From JAADDK01 sp964425415 (GTDB taxonomy: Archaea > Thermoplasmatota > Thermoplasmata > Thermoplasmatales > Aciduliprofundaceae), in assembly GCA_964425415.1 (NCBI GenBank), contig CAYRMJ010000001.1, positions 1 to 48,561 on the forward strand: DNA of 48,561 nt, read 5' to 3'. Every line of letters starts with the position of its first letter. The stretch's first letter is position 1. The position numbers and the translations under genes were made by a program. Shown here in pieces: positions 8,101-16,640 of the stretch. The notes under the pieces were generated by a model, which saw nothing but the letters and a program-made list of their open reading frames with translations, made no database searches and was not told the DNA's origin.

Positions 8101-10514
8101 GAGTAATGGTATCTTTTAGAGAAATTCTGAGTACTGGGCAGACTACAATGGGAATATTCAAAGCCATGGGTAATGAAAAATGGAGCTTTGTAACCTCTGA
8201 GAGCACTGCTTATGTGGGAAATGTGGTGGAAATTGCAATACCTTTAAATGACATTGGCATAAACATGGGTGATTTTGTCTATCTATCCGTGGTGAGTTCC
8301 GATTCAAATAGAGTAATTGACATTGCTCCAAATTCTCCCATAAAGCTCTTCATTCCATTTCTGGAGAAGAGAACATACATAATGGATATAAAGGACCATA
8401 TCGGAGATGATAACGGAAATGGCCACTACATCTATCCCACAGCGGGAGACATGTGGCCTAACAAAGGGCTTTTTGACATAACAGATTTAAAGATATTCAA
8501 TACATCGTATGTTCTTGGCTTTGAATTCCATTTCAGAGAGATGGGAAAAGTGGTTAATGGGAATCCTATTTGGAATCCCAAGTATGGATTTCCACATCAG
8601 ATGATCAATATTTACATAGACACTGACAGAAAGAGGGGGAGTGGAAATATCAATATGTTGGAAGGTGCATATGCTCAGGTGCGTAGTGATTTTGCTTGGG
8701 AGTATGCAATCTCTGCGAGAGGCTGGGATGTGTATGTGGAAAGAAGTGATGGAAGCATACAGAGAAATGGAGTAAGTGCGCTTGCGGATTTCAACGAAAC
8801 CACTAAAAAGTGGGACAACAACACTGTGACTGTAAGAATATCCCTGTCCATAATAGGTAAGAATTTTAGAAACTATGGATATGTTATTGTTGTTGGATCT
8901 CAAGATGAGTACGGACCGGGAAAGTGGAGAATAGTGAATAAGAATGTTGGGCGATGGAACTTTGGGGGAGGAACAGACACCATATATGATCCGGACATAA
9001 TTGATATGATTACTCCTGTAGAAGCTAATGAATCTTGGATAGATTCACGCACTCAGGAGGCTATTTTAGGCTCTTACAATGTTGCAGAGAAGAAGTTTGC
9101 TGTACTTCCGGGGATAGTGCTTCCCTCTGCAAATGAAACTAAAGAAGTGAAGAACACAACGTCAGAAGCTAAAAAGAGTGGTGCTGGTGGAGGAGCGATG
9201 GCACTATCCGTTGGAATTATAACCTTTGCAGTTTTATTTGTGCTTCTGCATATGCTCTGGATAAAAACGGACAAAAAAAGGAGGGATAAAATAAAATCTT
9301 ATGGGAAAGTTGCTTTACTAATATTTTTAGTAGTTGGTGCAGGATTTCTGGTACTTTACGGCCAGAGTTCTGGAGCGCATGCTGGCAAGAAGGTCATTAC
9401 AATATGGTACACATTTACAAGAGGAAGTAAAGAGTATGATACGTTCAATCGTCTAATTGAAGAGTATCAGAGGGCACATCCCGATATAGTGATAAAAGCG
9501 GAGTGGCAGGAGTACAGTGCTGCAATAAACAAGTACATAACAAAGGCAAATGCAGGTAATCCTCCGGACATAATAAGAATACCCAACGATATGCTTGGAG
9601 AGGTGGCTAAAATGGGCTATCTTGAACCACTTGACGATTTTATGGATCCAACATTATGGAGGGCATACACTCCACAATCAATAGATGCAATGACATATAC
9701 CGGAAAGTTGTACGCTTTGCCTGCGTCCTATGATTCTTTGATGGTCATTTATAACAAAGATCTTATCAAAGGAAAGATAAGCAATAACTGGACTTTGAAT
9801 GAAATGATAAGTGTGGCTGAGAACAGCTCTGCTCAATATGGATTGGTGTTTCCCACCACCTCATCTTACTGGTGGTTCCCATTTCAGTACGGGTTTGGAG
9901 GTGAAATTTTCAAAAATGGTAAGCCGGTGGTGAATGATAAAGCCTCTGTGAAGGCCACTGAGTTCATAATGAATTTGGTTAAGCATGGGATAATGCCAAG
10001 TACTCCGGTGGATGAGCAAACCATGGTCTCTTACTTCACCTCAGGCAAGGCTGCCATGATAATAGAAGGACCTTGGAAAATCAGCGAGATTCAGTTAGCA
10101 GTTCCAAATTATGGACTTGCGGTGCTCCCGCGAGAGGTGAGGCATCTGGCCCCGCTAATTGGATACAAAGGCTATGCCATATCCAAAGACTCAAAGAATA
10201 AAGATTTGGCTTTTGATCTTGTGAAATTTTTAACCTCACAGCATGCAGAGAATGAATTTGCAATTAATGCTCACACCTCCCCAACCAGATGGGATGTCCT
10301 TGAATCAGTGGTTGAAAATGACACTATAATTAGAACTTTGCAGCTTCAGGCTCAGTATGGTCAGACCTACCCCAACGTCCCGGAGATGAGCATCGTTCAG
10401 GAAAAGGTCACAGAGGCTTTAGGAAAGGTATTTGAGACTGGCTTACCGCCGAAGGAGGCTCTTGATATTGCGCAGGAGCAGATAGAGGAGAAGATAAAGG
10501 AGGTGGGCACTTGA
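5163..10514 (+). CDS. GH57 amylopullulanase-like enzyme fused to a maltodextrin-type solute-binding protein
   Basis: A 1783-residue chain. In order: signal peptide (1-22); DOMON-like module starting CDGDLSDW (30-37); Ig-like module (about 219-312); GH57 domain with HMHQP (325-329), likely nucleophile Glu599 (WPSEE) and likely acid/base Asp714 (ALDGEN, 712-717); further DOMON-like and glucodextranase-C-like modules (about 864-1310). Then come a transmembrane helix (about 1346-1366), a 16-residue strongly basic loop, a second helix (about 1383-1401) and a complete family-1 extracellular solute-binding protein (1408-1783). By the positive-inside rule both enzyme and binding protein face outward. 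The ATG at 5163 overlaps the previous stop; longer readings upstream are not needed. It should cut alpha-glucans and present oligosaccharides to the permease encoded next. The fusion is the notable point; separate genes are the norm. Confidence 0.88.
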   Translation: MREMSYVLIIIVVLSSIPVVQATTPHTIKCDGDLSDWSADEFLGNDSGKSAYLTWNETSMFLAWNGTAWDSEGDLFVYFNTTSGGTNETKAWNSQSKHILPFKADYFLAVEKGFDVHLYSWSGSWTETTYSGSNYIGWSENKTTEIEVPLRDLGNPKVVDVLIFAQWEYEDRVWASFPTNNPSGNSLHVHFYSYYHFNIEDGVHPSQAPIITTVNETRPPELDILHPMENEVINTTSYTIYATASDNTAIDALYVSIDHGRKVQMYGLGNSTWKYEWTGYTKGLHNIEIYAYDVCGNVAKREVNVTYEGGNGTNPNAINLAIIWHMHQPLYKDLSTGKYLAPWTRVHLVQEYVDHAFILKEHPNMKVTINFVPALLYQIEDVAHGNLTYKNGKYILENYTDPHLELALKTLNYGVSSLSQDERSKIETEFFWIADWVFHDTDPLNKYYKSLADKVDKGEKLTNQEILDLEVSYFLLQISKPLIEGKYGAQYKDSKLWSMLNSTGNFKKEDLAYVIQKQFEIARIVLPIYKGIKNAEFTCSPYYHPILPLLLMPGWVGQQSGIHVRKGVWYNDTLWQLNAGREEFKKIFGYYPVGLWPSEEAVSQRVIKPVNQSGFKWMVSDTYILDKSGYDVIDPGSTSIKNPDYMYRAYIAEDLKNHSSVYMVFRDRILSDRIGFVYNRMSAEDAVNDFVDYVERVASFFPHPEKHIVVVALDGENWMFMNNPSYQHNGRDFLNLLYQRIEEDPNIRPVTVNEFLKEHGASAKITHLATGSWMYGDLTTWEGEPDEDTAWNWLAEARRELVNYTHLHGNDSNAKKGWQSLYPAEGSDWFWWYGTDETTRDEPMFDHLYKTHLINVYRAIGKAPPVYLTASLKKPAKENRSGEAYTPKLDGVEESEWKRAYLYNDEDIKDGSGIKYVLVTYDPQSIYLLIRFNKKAINLPKSEDLSIYFSTPSPENMNLPEINYMPVYGTQVLGFPIKYRVMVSFREILSTGQTTMGIFKAMGNEKWSFVTSESTAYVGNVVEIAIPLNDIGINMGDFVYLSVVSSDSNRVIDIAPNSPIKLFIPFLEKRTYIMDIKDHIGDDNGNGHYIYPTAGDMWPNKGLFDITDLKIFNTSYVLGFEFHFREMGKVVNGNPIWNPKYGFPHQMINIYIDTDRKRGSGNINMLEGAYAQVRSDFAWEYAISARGWDVYVERSDGSIQRNGVSALADFNETTKKWDNNTVTVRISLSIIGKNFRNYGYVIVVGSQDEYGPGKWRIVNKNVGRWNFGGGTDTIYDPDIIDMITPVEANESWIDSRTQEAILGSYNVAEKKFAVLPGIVLPSANETKEVKNTTSEAKKSGAGGGAMALSVGIITFAVLFVLLHMLWIKTDKKRRDKIKSYGKVALLIFLVVGAGFLVLYGQSSGAHAGKKVITIWYTFTRGSKEYDTFNRLIEEYQRAHPDIVIKAEWQEYSAAINKYITKANAGNPPDIIRIPNDMLGEVAKMGYLEPLDDFMDPTLWRAYTPQSIDAMTYTGKLYALPASYDSLMVIYNKDLIKGKISNNWTLNEMISVAENSSAQYGLVFPTTSSYWWFPFQYGFGGEIFKNGKPVVNDKASVKATEFIMNLVKHGIMPSTPVDEQTMVSYFTSGKAAMIIEGPWKISEIQLAVPNYGLAVLPREVRHLAPLIGYKGYAISKDSKNKDLAFDLVKFLTSQHAENEFAINAHTSPTRWDVLESVVENDTIIRTLQLQAQYGQTYPNVPEMSIVQEKVTEALGKVFETGLPPKEALDIAQEQIEEKIKEVGT
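9279..9293 (+). promoter_or_regulatory. Internal Shine-Dalgarno before an in-frame ATA at the fusion junction
   Basis: AGGAGG (9279-9284) lies six bases upstream of an in-frame ATA (9291-9293, Ile1377). The codons that follow read like a signal peptide (IKSYGK, a hydrophobic stretch, then GQSSGAHA). This looks like the former ribosome site and start of a separate binding-protein gene. An ATG at 9301 is out of frame. Whether ATA still initiates is unknown. Confidence 0.5.
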
Positions 10515-13381
10515 AACGACTTTTCATTTTTCTACTCATTGCAATTCTTCTCATTCCCCTTACTCAAGGTAAAGTGGTGGAAGTGCATCCAAACTCAGCC
10601 ACAATTGAATGGAAAACAAATGGGGCTTCTGTGTACAGCATATACATTATGAAAAATGGCACATTTCAGCTTTATGATAAGGTGCTTGTGGGAAAAGGTA
10701 CCCCCTACGAAGCTAAATTTGTGGAATACTATAGCGATGGGTGGCATTATGGATTGTGGGAAAATAGAACGGTGGTAGTTCCTGCAAATGCCACTATGAT
10801 TCGTTATTCACTGGGTGGGTTGAAGGAGAATAGCAAATATGAGGTAAAGGTAATGGGCAACGGAAAAGTTCTTGCACAGGATACTTTTAAAACGCCCCTC
10901 AGGGGAGGGGAAGCACATAGAAATCCGAATGCTGTGTACCTCAGCATCGCTACCATAGCCGCAGTTATGTTTGCAATTATTCTTTTTCTGTCAAGAATGG
11001 AAGTGAAGGATAATAAGGCTGCATACCTTTACATACTCCCTGCAATTTCAGGATTAGTGCTAATAACATTTTATCCTGTACTGTACGGCTTCTATCTCTC
11101 CTTTACAGACTATCGCATGGGACATGAGTTCTCTGCCAATTTTGTAGGGTTAAGCAACTATGCAAAGATATTCACTCAACCGGATTTTTATATGGTGTTC
11201 AATACAACGGTTATTTGGACTTTTGCAAATGTATCTCTTCACATTCTGATTGGTTTATCTTTGGCTCTGATTCTTCACAATAAAATAAGAGGACGTGCAA
11301 TTTATCGCACGATCCTTCTTCTCCCATGGGCAATTCCCGCGTACATATCTGTGCTTGTGTGGAGGGGCATGTTTGATGCAAATTACGGATTTGTAAATTA
11401 TGCATTGCACATGAATATCAACTGGCTCGGGGAGATGCCCTACGCGTTCATTGCAGTTCTAATTGCAAATGTATGGCTTGGCTTCCCGTTTATGATGATG
11501 ATGTTTTTAGGCGGATTACAGAGCATACCCAAGGAACTTTACGAAGCTGCGGATATTGATGGTTTTTCGCGATGGGCCAAATTCAGGTACATCACTCTTC
11601 CAATGCTAAAACCTGTGATGACTCCCGCTGTACTCTTAGGATTTATTTGGACTTTTAACATGTTCAATGTGATTTACTTAATGACTGGAGGTGGACCACA
11701 GGCTGGAGGCAGATTCTCTGCAGGACAAACTGATCTGCTAATCACATTCGTGTACAATAAAGCATTCAGAGACTGGATGTTCGGCTTCGCAGCCGCATAC
11801 TCTGTGGTGATTTTTCTCATAATACTTTCATTCAGTATGGTCTATACTAAGATTACCTCCCAAGAGGATACAAATGTAAGCACCAGAAAAATCGAAAGCA
11901 AAAAGATTCTACCGTTTGTGTTTTTATTGTATTCCTCTGTTTATATTCTTTCAACATTGTCCATCATTTCGGTCCCCATACCTTCAATATTCACCGGAAT
12001 ACTTTCCATCATATTCATGATATCCTCCTATTTTTCGCTTAAGTCTTGGAGAGAGGGATACGTTTTTATGATCCTCTCTCTAATCACAGATTTCATTGTG
12101 GCCGTTTACTTCTGGAGTACGAGCAATATAAGGGCATATGGATTCTTCAAATTCAACATCTTATCTCTATTAGATATTTTCCTCTTAGCTTATCTTCTCT
12201 CCTCATCTGTGAAGGATAGATATGATTTGAGGATGATAAATTCACGCAGATTTGGCCATTCCCTCAACTCTTTAGTTAAAGCGGAAGATTTAACTTATCC
12301 AATTATACTCCTTATCACAGCAATTTTTCTATCGGCCTTTTACATTTTTTCCATGGGTCCGTTCATTCTCCTATTTTCCACACCGATAATTGCATATTTC
12401 TTCTTACCAAAAAGACTTCTTATTGATACCTCCTCTGCCTTAATTTCAGGTACATCCCTTTATTTTGCCACATATCTGTGGAATCCGATTTTTCTGATCC
12501 CTCTCGTGGTATTTGTACCGGCAATATTCTTGGCGGATGATGCTAAATTTATAAAATTCTTTGAAAAATTCGTATCTTACTCATACCTCGGATTGATGCT
12601 TGTGTTCGTTTTGGTACCTGTGTGGTGGATATTCTGGATATCAATTAATCCAAGCAACACACTTTTTGTGAGTGAATATACACTCATACCAAAAAATCCA
12701 ACTCTTAAACATTACATATACGCACTGCAAGGCACTCCTTTTTTAAACTGGCTACGGAATAGTACCATTGTGGCAGGGGGCACTACAGTTGTGGGTATAG
12801 TTCTCGCGTTAACAGCTGCCTACGGATACTCAAGGTTTGATTTTAAAGGTAAGAAATCAACACTAATGCTCTTCATGATTGTTCAGATGTTCCCCGGAGT
12901 TATAGTTCTGATTCCATACTATCTAATAATGTATAATCTAGGATTGATTGACACCTACGCCGGGTTAATAATTGCGTATGCAGTTACAGCCATTCCCCTG
13001 ATTGTATGGATGACAAAGGGATTCTTTGATTCCATACCAAGGGCCATTGACGAGGCTGCAATGGTTGATGGGTGCACAAGATTCAAAGCATTCACCAAAG
13101 TTGTTCTCCCATTGGCATATCCCGGTATATCTGTTGCAGCTCTGTTCTCGTTCATTACCGCATGGAACGAGTTCGTTTTAGCGTACACCTTCATGAGCGA
13201 GGACCACTACACATTGCCGGTGGGCATTATGCAGTTTGTGGGTCTTACCGGCACCACGAACTCACAATGGGGAGTGTTTGCAGCAGTTTCACTTATGGTC
13301 TCAGTACCGGTGGTAGCGGTGTTTTTAGCGTTGCAGAAATATCTAATCTCTGGGATGACCACGGGTAGCGTAAAGGGGTGA
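10511..13381 (+). CDS. Fused MalF-MalG-type ABC permease with extracellular Fn3-like head
   Basis: A single 956-residue protein containing both permease subunits of a maltodextrin-class ABC importer. It has a signal peptide, an Fn3-like domain (about 20-130), an extra transmembrane helix (about 140-163), a MalF-like half (about 170-455) with EAA loop at 345 (EAADIDGF), a hydrophobic linker (about 455-690) in which I count about eight possible helices, and a MalG-like half (about 690-956) with a second EAA loop at 848 (EAAMVDGC). An even number of linker helices would keep both EAA loops in the cytoplasm, where they dock to the ATPase. It starts with TTG at 10511, overlapping the previous stop (TTGA) and preceded by AAGGAGGTG; the signal peptide begins exactly there. 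Substrate is inferred from the neighbours. Confidence 0.88.
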   Translation: MKRLFIFLLIAILLIPLTQGKVVEVHPNSATIEWKTNGASVYSIYIMKNGTFQLYDKVLVGKGTPYEAKFVEYYSDGWHYGLWENRTVVVPANATMIRYSLGGLKENSKYEVKVMGNGKVLAQDTFKTPLRGGEAHRNPNAVYLSIATIAAVMFAIILFLSRMEVKDNKAAYLYILPAISGLVLITFYPVLYGFYLSFTDYRMGHEFSANFVGLSNYAKIFTQPDFYMVFNTTVIWTFANVSLHILIGLSLALILHNKIRGRAIYRTILLLPWAIPAYISVLVWRGMFDANYGFVNYALHMNINWLGEMPYAFIAVLIANVWLGFPFMMMMFLGGLQSIPKELYEAADIDGFSRWAKFRYITLPMLKPVMTPAVLLGFIWTFNMFNVIYLMTGGGPQAGGRFSAGQTDLLITFVYNKAFRDWMFGFAAAYSVVIFLIILSFSMVYTKITSQEDTNVSTRKIESKKILPFVFLLYSSVYILSTLSIISVPIPSIFTGILSIIFMISSYFSLKSWREGYVFMILSLITDFIVAVYFWSTSNIRAYGFFKFNILSLLDIFLLAYLLSSSVKDRYDLRMINSRRFGHSLNSLVKAEDLTYPIILLITAIFLSAFYIFSMGPFILLFSTPIIAYFFLPKRLLIDTSSALISGTSLYFATYLWNPIFLIPLVVFVPAIFLADDAKFIKFFEKFVSYSYLGLMLVFVLVPVWWIFWISINPSNTLFVSEYTLIPKNPTLKHYIYALQGTPFLNWLRNSTIVAGGTTVVGIVLALTAAYGYSRFDFKGKKSTLMLFMIVQMFPGVIVLIPYYLIMYNLGLIDTYAGLIIAYAVTAIPLIVWMTKGFFDSIPRAIDEAAMVDGCTRFKAFTKVVLPLAYPGISVAALFSFITAWNEFVLAYTFMSEDHYTLPVGIMQFVGLTGTTNSQWGVFAAVSLMVSVPVVAVFLALQKYLISGMTTGSVKG

Positions 13382-13388
13382 TTTGAAA

Positions 13389-14477
13389 ATGGCAAATGTG
13401 AGATTTGAAAATGTGGAGAAAAAATTTGGAGAGTATGTGGCCATAGAGAATATGAACATCAACATTGAAGATGGGAAGTTCTTTGTAATACTGGGCCCAT
13501 CAGGAAGCGGTAAAACTACGACTTTAAGGATGATTGCCGGGCTTGAAAAACCCTCATCTGGGAGAATTTATATTGGAGAAAAAGATGTAACTGAGCTACC
13601 TCCTAAGGAGAGAAACATAGCAATGGTATTTCAAAATTACGCTCTGTATCCACATCTAACTGTCTATGAGAATATGGCTTTTGCACTCAAGCTTAAAAAA
13701 AAGGGATTGAGGAGAATTTACACAAAGGAGGAAATTGATGAGAGGGTGAGACATGCAGCGGAACTTTTACACATAGAGGATCAGTTAGATAAGAAGCCCT
13801 CTCAGTTGAGCGGTGGACAGAGGCAGAGAGTAGCTTTGGGCAGAGCGATAGTCAGAAATCCCAACGTGTTTCTATTTGATGAGCCGTTGAGCAATCTTGA
13901 TGCAAAGCTCAGGGCTGAGATGAGAGTTGAACTCAAAAAATTGCATCAATCTCTTAAAACTACCATGGTTTATGTGACACATGACCAGTTAGAGGCAATG
14001 ACATTGGGTGATGAAATAATGTTATTGAACAGGGGAAAAGTTATGCAGATTGGTGATCCTATGACTCTTTACAATCATCCAAAAAACATATTCGTTGCAA
14101 AGTTCATAGGCAGCCCGGAGATGAATTTATTTGATTGCACACTTGATAACGGTTTTCTTGATATGGGGGACTTCAAGTTAAAAGTTGATCCTGAAACGAT
14201 GGAAAAAATAAAGGATTACGAAGGTAAAGAACTCATATTTGGAATACGTCCTGAGTACATAATGGATTCCCTGTTCACTAAGGGAGAAAAGGTACATGCA
14301 AAGGTTGTGGTCGTAGAGCCCCTTGGCTCGGAGATTTTCGTTCATTTAAAAATAGGAGAGAGAGAGGTTCTTTCAAGAATGCCTCCGGTTGTTAAGGTAA
14401 GCCCCGGGCAGGAGATTGATGTGGTATTCAATATGAATCACATTCATCTGTTTCATGGTGAGGAGGCGATATTGTGA
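13389..14477 (+). CDS. malK: ABC transporter ATPase, MalK/MsmX type
   Basis: Cytoplasmic ATPase expected to power the fused permease. Walker A is GPSGSGKTT (36-44), Q-loop region MVFQNYALYPH, signature LSGGQ (140-144) and Walker B LFDEP with Asp164-Glu165. A C-terminal TOBE/OB regulatory domain follows (about 285-355), as in MalK, MsmX and UgpC proteins. The 362-residue length is typical. ATG 13389 is chosen because GGGGTG (13375-13380) lies eight bases upstream; a TTG at 13383 in the same frame is too close to it. Seven bases separate it from the permease stop, and its own stop overlaps the next start. As the only ATPase in the operon it must serve both halves of the permease. Confidence 0.93.
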   Translation: MANVRFENVEKKFGEYVAIENMNINIEDGKFFVILGPSGSGKTTTLRMIAGLEKPSSGRIYIGEKDVTELPPKERNIAMVFQNYALYPHLTVYENMAFALKLKKKGLRRIYTKEEIDERVRHAAELLHIEDQLDKKPSQLSGGQRQRVALGRAIVRNPNVFLFDEPLSNLDAKLRAEMRVELKKLHQSLKTTMVYVTHDQLEAMTLGDEIMLLNRGKVMQIGDPMTLYNHPKNIFVAKFIGSPEMNLFDCTLDNGFLDMGDFKLKVDPETMEKIKDYEGKELIFGIRPEYIMDSLFTKGEKVHAKVVVVEPLGSEIFVHLKIGEREVLSRMPPVVKVSPGQEIDVVFNMNHIHLFHGEEAIL

Positions 14478-15598
14478 AGGTAACTATTCTGAGTCTTGAG
14501 TATCCTCCGAATGTTTATGGTGGAGTAGGAAGGCATGTGGAACATCTCGTTAAACATCTTCGTAATTTTGTGGATGTGGAGATAAGAACCATGAAGATAG
14601 GAGCCAATATTAAATGGATTAAAGAATACGAAGCATGGGATATTTTTGATGGCTCTTATCCTTGGGACAAGGTTCTTAGAACCATGGCTTTGAATCTTAA
14701 CATGGTGAGAGATGATTTTTCAGGGGAGATCGTGCATGCTCACACATGGTACATGAACTTTGCAGGATTTCTCGCAAAGAAACTTCATAAGACTAAATTA
14801 GTGAGCACAGTGCACAGCTTGGAGCCCATGCGCCCTTGGAAGAGAGAGCAACTTGGCAGAGGTTACAATCTAAGTGTGTGGATGGAAAGAATAGGATTGG
14901 AAGAGAGTGATGGTATAATCGCAGTCTCAAATGATATGAAAAACGATATTCATAATATATACGGAATTGATGAAAGTAAAATTGAGGTTATCTACAATGG
15001 CATTGATACTGACATATATAGGAAGAGAAAAGATAATGAATTCATAGGCTCTTTGGGTCTTGAAGATGGATATGTGCTATTTGTTGGACGAATGACCAAA
15101 CAAAAGGGGATTGAAGTAATTCTGAAGGCATCTGATTTAATTGATGGAAAAATAGTCCTAGTTACGGGAAAAGCGGATACACTGGAAGATTTGAAAAGGT
15201 ACAAACGAATAATTGAGAGCAAAAAGAATGTTGTATGGATTAACAAGTACTTCACAGAAGATGAGATGAGCATTATATATTCTCATGCCTCGGTATTTGT
15301 TTGTCCCTCAATTTATGAGCCTTTCGGCATTATAAATCTTGAAGCTCTTGCATGTGAGGTTCCCGTGGTTGGAAGTGCAGTTGGCGGTATAAAAGAGATT
15401 GTCCAAGACGATGTGAATGGTTTTCTTGTGCCTCCTCAGAATCCCAAAGCTCTCGCAGATAAAGTAAATCTACTGCTTGGTGATGAATCGCTCAGAAAGG
15501 ATATGGGAAAAAGGGGCAGGCACAGGGCAATGGAATTTTCGTGGGAAAAAATCGCTGAAAAAACCTACCAGTTTTACAGGAGGTTACTCAATGAGTGA
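14474..15598 (+). CDS. GT4 glycosyltransferase, glycogen-synthase/GlgM-like
   Basis: A 374-residue GT-B enzyme of family GT4. The N-terminal domain starts with LSLEYPPNVYGGVGRH, the glycine-rich segment found in GT4 glucan and maltose-1-phosphate synthases, and the C-terminal domain has VLFVGRMTKQKG and the EX7E pair Glu282/Glu290 (EPFGIINLE). Start is GTG (14474), overlapping the malK stop (GTGA) with AGGAGG (14461-14466) seven bases upstream. No transmembrane segment. Possible products are alpha-1,4-glucan extension from ADP- or UDP-glucose, or maltose 1-phosphate as in actinobacterial GlgM; the maltokinase-like neighbour makes a maltose-1-phosphate link attractive but unproven. It is distinct from the GT5 glgA nearby. 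Confidence 0.8.
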   Translation: MKVTILSLEYPPNVYGGVGRHVEHLVKHLRNFVDVEIRTMKIGANIKWIKEYEAWDIFDGSYPWDKVLRTMALNLNMVRDDFSGEIVHAHTWYMNFAGFLAKKLHKTKLVSTVHSLEPMRPWKREQLGRGYNLSVWMERIGLEESDGIIAVSNDMKNDIHNIYGIDESKIEVIYNGIDTDIYRKRKDNEFIGSLGLEDGYVLFVGRMTKQKGIEVILKASDLIDGKIVLVTGKADTLEDLKRYKRIIESKKNVVWINKYFTEDEMSIIYSHASVFVCPSIYEPFGIINLEALACEVPVVGSAVGGIKEIVQDDVNGFLVPPQNPKALADKVNLLLGDESLRKDMGKRGRHRAMEFSWEKIAEKTYQFYRRLLNE

Positions 15599-16640
15599 GA
15601 TATATGATTATTCATACTGGGGCGATCTTAAACTATTAATTGAAAGAGAAAAAAATGACCTTGTTTTCAAAGCGATATACCATGGTCAAAGGGCTGAGAT
15701 GAGTAAAGAGGGGTTGAAGATGATCTTAGATCTATATGGGCATTCTCTCATTACCAAACTTGGAAAGGAGTTCTCCTTTGAGGGTAATTTTGAAAAAGAG
15801 GTGGGGGATATTGAAAAGATGGGATACAGCACTAATTTGGTGGTTGCTTTTGATGGAAAAGTTCTAAAATCATACAGATCGGTGGGAAGTATGGAGCCAG
15901 AGATTATGGAATCTGTGGGAAATATAAGTCCAGAGATTTTAGGATGGGGAACGTACGATGGAAAGTTTATACAGGTGATAACACGGAGAGTTGGAGGAAG
16001 AGAAGTGGGAAGTATATTCTACGAGAGCCACAGGAGATTTTTAGATGGTAAGGAGTGGAGAGAGGTTAAAATAATGGTCCCGAAAATAGCGGCTACGATT
16101 TGCAGTATGCATGCTCATCTTGAAAAATTTGGAGTGGAAAGGATAAGGTGGGAGGATATAAGAAGATGGAGAGATCTTGTGAGATATTACACAAATGCTG
16201 CACATATTCTCATTAATCCCGATGAATTATTTGGAGAGATGGAAGATAAAGAGAAAATAATAACTCATCAGGACCTTCATCTTTCTCAGATGATTTTTGA
16301 TGGAAATTCCATAAAGATAATTGATTTTGAAGGGGAGCCATTGAGAGAGAAAAAGGAAGAAAAGTTACAGCCAGTTCGGGATATTGCCACAGTTGCAAGA
16401 GCACTCAGTTACATTGCAGATGGTAATTACGATGAGTGGGTAGTTGAAATGATGAATTTACTGTATTCTGAGTACAGAAAGAAATGTAAGTACTCATTTG
16501 ATTACGGGGATTTCTGGGATTGGATGATTGAAAAGGCTGCTTATGAGGTATATTACGAGACAAAATTTCGCCCCGATCTGGTTAGAATCCCTAAAAAATC
16601 TTTAAAGTGGCTGATTGAAAACAGGAGGGATGCAATATGA
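15591..16640 (+). CDS. Maltokinase-like sugar kinase (aminoglycoside-phosphotransferase fold)
   Basis: A 349-residue cytoplasmic kinase-fold protein. The catalytic segment is THQDLHLSQ with Asp228, followed by the metal-binding IDFEGEP at Asp245. Maltokinases of the GlgE/TreS pathway (Pep2/Mak) carry HGDLHLGQ and DFEGEP at these places, closer than any antibiotic kinase. The predicted reaction is ATP-dependent phosphorylation of imported maltose or a related oligosaccharide, trapping it in the cell. The start at ATG 15591 is preferred: GGAGGT sits upstream, and the eight-base overlap with the GT4 gene fits the operon's style; a longer frame from 15477 would overlap far more. No GlgE or TreS gene is in the window. 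It is shorter than the bacterial enzymes of about 450 residues, so activity needs testing. Confidence 0.7.
   Translation: MSEIYDYSYWGDLKLLIEREKNDLVFKAIYHGQRAEMSKEGLKMILDLYGHSLITKLGKEFSFEGNFEKEVGDIEKMGYSTNLVVAFDGKVLKSYRSVGSMEPEIMESVGNISPEILGWGTYDGKFIQVITRRVGGREVGSIFYESHRRFLDGKEWREVKIMVPKIAATICSMHAHLEKFGVERIRWEDIRRWRDLVRYYTNAAHILINPDELFGEMEDKEKIITHQDLHLSQMIFDGNSIKIIDFEGEPLREKKEEKLQPVRDIATVARALSYIADGNYDEWVVEMMNLLYSEYRKKCKYSFDYGDFWDWMIEKAAYEVYYETKFRPDLVRIPKKSLKWLIENRRDAI

Noticed and set aside
9301..9303. ATG downstream of the internal AGGAGG as start of a separate receptor
   Set aside because: It is out of frame with the solute-binding protein; only the ATA at 9291 is in frame at a suitable distance.
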